Assembly: GCA_946811185.2 (NCBI GenBank)
Contig: OX328108.1
Coordinates: 39,574,357-39,638,356, forward strand
Direction: 5' to 3'
DNA from: Hippopus hippopus
Taxonomy: Eukaryota; Mollusca; Bivalvia; Cardiida; Cardiidae
Length of the DNA: 64,000 bases
In this document: positions 61,470-64,000 of the stretch, piece after piece
Layout: each line of letters opens with the position of its first letter
Position numbering within the stretch: position 1 is the stretch's first letter
The notes under the pieces: generated by a model
Database searches by the model: none
Told to the model about the DNA's origin: nothing
What the model saw: only the letters and a program-made list of their open reading frames with translations
Program-made: the position numbers and the translations under genes

Positions 61470-62075
61470 TGATTATCGTTCCCCAAGGATTATCCACGCA
61501 ATAACACCTAAATTCCTATATAGATTAGACGTCAATAAAACATGGAGATAATGATCCGCCAGTATAATACAGCTGGATTATCGACGCCATTATCCTGCAG
61601 GGATTATTTTTCTTTTGAGTCCTCTTTAAGACCTTGCGCGCTTTTTATTAGCATTTTTTTTTCTTGCTAAGTATTGATTTTCCTGTGCTAATTTAAAGCC
61701 CCGATTATCCCGAGAACAGATTTCTATACTACTTTGGAAAAAAGAAATCTGTCCTTAAAAAAAGGAGATTTCCAAGACGGCGTATGAGGTAGGCCTACTG
61801 CACTATGAATATATTGAAACTATTTTGTGGTTAAGTTTAAAAAGAGTGAATGAAAAGTAGCAATGCTAACTGGAAGTCGTGTTTTGAGACGAAACACGAT
61901 TAAAAAAAAGACGGTTTTTAACAACTGGTCCGTACAGGGAAGAATTAAAAAGATTTTGGTAGCAATACGTTAGATCTACCAACAAACGGGACAAAACAAT
62001 TCCTACACAATTTGTACTCCGACGCAGTGGAGTACTTACACTTCGAATAATTATAAACCCATGTAAATGAATAAC
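61470..62075. other. No gene seen
   Basis: Unrecognised AT-rich sequence. TTATCC and GGATAAT words recur around 61490-61700, but no clear element boundary is visible. Confidence 0.4.
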
Positions 62076-62079
62076 ATAC

Positions 62080-62270
62080 ATTAAACTTTCAAGCCGATAG
62101 TAAAAATCCAAATTTTGCTATTTCAAAAGTATTTTTGGGAGAAAAGATATCTCCTGATCGGACAGTGTAGATTCAGGATAAGACTTCACGTTCTGTGCAG
62201 TCTGATCTTGATCTGTACTATCCGCAAAATGTCAGCGAGTCTCGCCTTGCAGCCTAGGGGTTTAGATTGT
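62080..62270. repeat. MITE family C copy
   Basis: CTTTCAAGCCGATAGTAAAA, then GATCGGACAGTGTAGATTCA with a mutated left core arm, and TGCAGTCTGATCTTGATCTG. Confidence 0.7.
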
Positions 62271-62733
62271 TTTAGGAATTTATTTTTGACCGGCAGTTCA
62301 GAGTGAACAGTATCATTATCATATTTCTTCCCGGCTTAAGGCATAGTTATTTATCTATTTATTATACAGAATTCAAAACATGCGACGTTACGCACAAAAG
62401 ACATACACAAGGAATGTGATAATTCTTTACTTAATTTTTATAGTAGAGAGAAGTTTTAATTAAAAGCGCCCAATGCTCACTTAGCCTTTTGGCTGGTTGA
62501 CATAATTACCTTCCCTGAATTAATGCACAGAACAGAACACAAATTTTAATGACGTATACTAGTCGTACATAGTCATTTTTAAAACAAGGTGAAAAAATAA
62601 AAAATCATATTTCACGTGATATTTCAAGAGATATACAGATACACAATTGGTAACAAGATATGTGGAGAATGGGCTCACATGGGATATATTTAGAGAAAAA
62701 AGAAGCTTGTATCAATCAATTAAGAAAATTCAA

Positions 62734-63070
62734 TTAAGTTGAAGAACTCAGAAAGTCGTTTCTTTGTTTCGTTGCATGGAAAATAAATTTGCCTAAATTA
62801 ATCAGAATTGATTTATTCTTTGTATTTAAAAGGTTGACGAACTTTAACATACTAGGCCTTGTACGATAAAACTTTTTAATGAACTTAACCCTTAAATTTT
62901 GAAAAACTTTACAAACGAGAATAAAATGAAATTCGTCTTCTATTTCTGGTTCATTACAAAACTGACACAGTCTTTCGTTTCGGGGAAGTCTATTTGGTCC
63001 TTATCTGCCGGATTCTATTCGAAGTTTATGTGACGATAATCTGATTTTTGATAAACAGGTTCTAAATGTT
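62734..63070 (-). pseudogene. Non-LTR retrotransposon (LINE) ORF2 C-terminal fragment
   Basis: The minus strand encodes RLSSHKLRIESGR, a TAA, then NRLPRNERLCQFCNEPEIED, EFHFILVC and a downstream KFIFHATKQRNDFL end, stopping at 62734. The IPRNERLCxxC...DExHFxxxC arrangement is the zinc-knuckle end common to LINE-type polymerases in marine invertebrates. The in-frame TAA near 63012 and the missing upstream part mark it as dead. Confidence 0.72.
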
Positions 63071-63508
63071 CTATTTTACAGTAGATCAAGATAAGGGGCC
63101 ATTTCAAAGGAACTTACTAAATGTATATATAGATGACATGACAAAGTACTATTTTCAAGATCAATGCAAATAATCTTATTACCAGTGCTCTGCAGTCTGC
63201 TCTTAAATTACACTGTCCAAAAAAAGTGGGGGCGGTGGGGGCAGGACGCTCTCTGTCCAGCATAGCAGCCTACGGATTTGTCCAAGTCAAAAGGAGAGCA
63301 TGTACCTAGCAAAGTTGGTCTGGGTCCTCTTTTAAAAAACTATCCCGCGTGTCAAAGTCCCTTAAAGGCTTTTTTTAAATCATAACGGGCAAAGGAGAAA
63401 ATCCAAGTAACTATTTTCCCATTTTCCCGCAACGTTTTCTTTCCTTTCATAAAAACAAGTCCCTTTAATTTTAGCAGTCTTTGATTTGTTGTCTGCAAAC
63501 CTTTTCAT

Positions 63509-63735
63509 TATTTCACCCTTCACCACATATTTCCGAGATTTAACGACCCTGAAGGAGAAGGCTTTTGAAAACATTGTGGGAAAAGGAGAAAATGCTGATA
63601 ACCAGCATTTTCTCTTAATCCCACAATGTTTTCTACTCCATCGATGACAAAAACTATCACTTGAGCTACTTTTTTTCGTCTGCAAATTTTTTTCAAATTG
63701 GTCGAGTCCAAACATTTATCATTTGGTAGACAGTT
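63509..63735. repeat. MITE family A copy
   Basis: AAAGGAGAAAATGCTGATAA mirrors CCAGCATTTTCTCTTAATCC; ends TCATTTGGTAGACAGTTAA. Confidence 0.75.
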
Positions 63736-63804
63736 AATCCAGAGTAGAATTTTGTCGTCTGGTAAAGAGTTGAATAAATTAGTCTCACCATTAACAAAGG
63801 CAAA

Positions 63805-64000
63805 AAACTAGAACTTATGAAAAGCGGACAAATACCCCACCCTCCCATCAGCACCTTGTCACTGAAGCAGCATAGTCAGAGAACGGAAATAATTTTCAAA
63901 ACAAAATTCACTAGTGACCTCGACCTTTGATCCATATGACACAAAAACAATAGGCACCTCCTTGGGTCACGAGCAACACTTATAGTTTCAGAGTCCTAGG
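63805..64000 (+). repeat. Dispersed repeat, second copy, cut by window end
   Basis: AAAAGCGGACAAATACCCCA, then CATCAGCACCTTGTCACTGA and GACCTTTGATCCATATGACA match the repeat at 35030-35510. Confidence 0.75.

Overview
The window looks like nuclear DNA of a mollusc, most likely a bivalve. It has intron-rich low-density host sequence, many tRNA-headed SINEs whose 3' half resembles the Meta-domain SINEs known from bivalves and which end in AATC repeats, several families of small palindromic DNA transposons, Tc1/mariner relics, and a large repeat starting AGCTCACCTGAGC that I associate with mollusc genomes. The bivalve assignment rests on recall of repeat families, not on a search.

The main object is one complete Polinton (Maverick) from 9234 to 27462 (18,229 bp). 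It has terminal inverted repeats of about 700 bp beginning AGTAGATAGT and is flanked by a perfect 6-bp target duplication, TATGTT (9228-9233 and 27463-27468). In order it carries: an ORF inside the left TIR; an unknown gene; leftward genes for a repeat-built fibre (split by an in-frame TAG), an adenain-type protease, a retroviral-type integrase with chromodomain (frameshifted, with a shortened DDE core) and a zinc-ribbon plus parvovirus-type phospholipase A2 protein; then rightward genes for the packaging ATPase, a small coiled-coil protein, the penton (minor capsid), a glycine-rich protein with an adenain-type cleavage motif, a dUTPase-like fold protein, a membrane protein, a DUF8207-like protein, a small amphipathic protein, an unknown, the double jelly-roll major capsid protein, a broken SAP/NUMOD1-like gene and protein-primed DNA polymerase B; and finally a leftward TATA-binding-protein-like gene and the second copy of the TIR ORF. 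A mariner element (17258-18583) sits inside it and splits a tiny cysteine-rich ORF.

The most interesting signal is regulatory. Six genes start exactly within TATAAAATG, and several others in near variants, so a TATA-like box overlaps the start codon. The element also encodes its own TBP-like protein. An identical 35-nt palindrome lies at both convergent gene junctions (10452-10486 and, inverted, 25831-25865), and other hairpins lie between rightward genes. Together these suggest an element-specific transcription start and stop system. That is inference.

To the right of the Polinton is host DNA. I could assemble four exons of a host gene on the minus strand (50352-50422, 48576-48673, 42513-42704, 32774-32862) whose phases and splice sites agree. 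They encode the end of a cysteine-containing ectodomain, a transmembrane helix and a proline-rich tail with two PPSY motifs, like WBP1/VOPP1-type proteins. The introns and flanks are filled with at least four palindromic MITE families, SINEs, a 1.75-kb tandem duplication (left flank), a second copy of the same mariner, a deleted mariner, a Tc1 relic with 236-bp inverted repeats, and a LINE tail.
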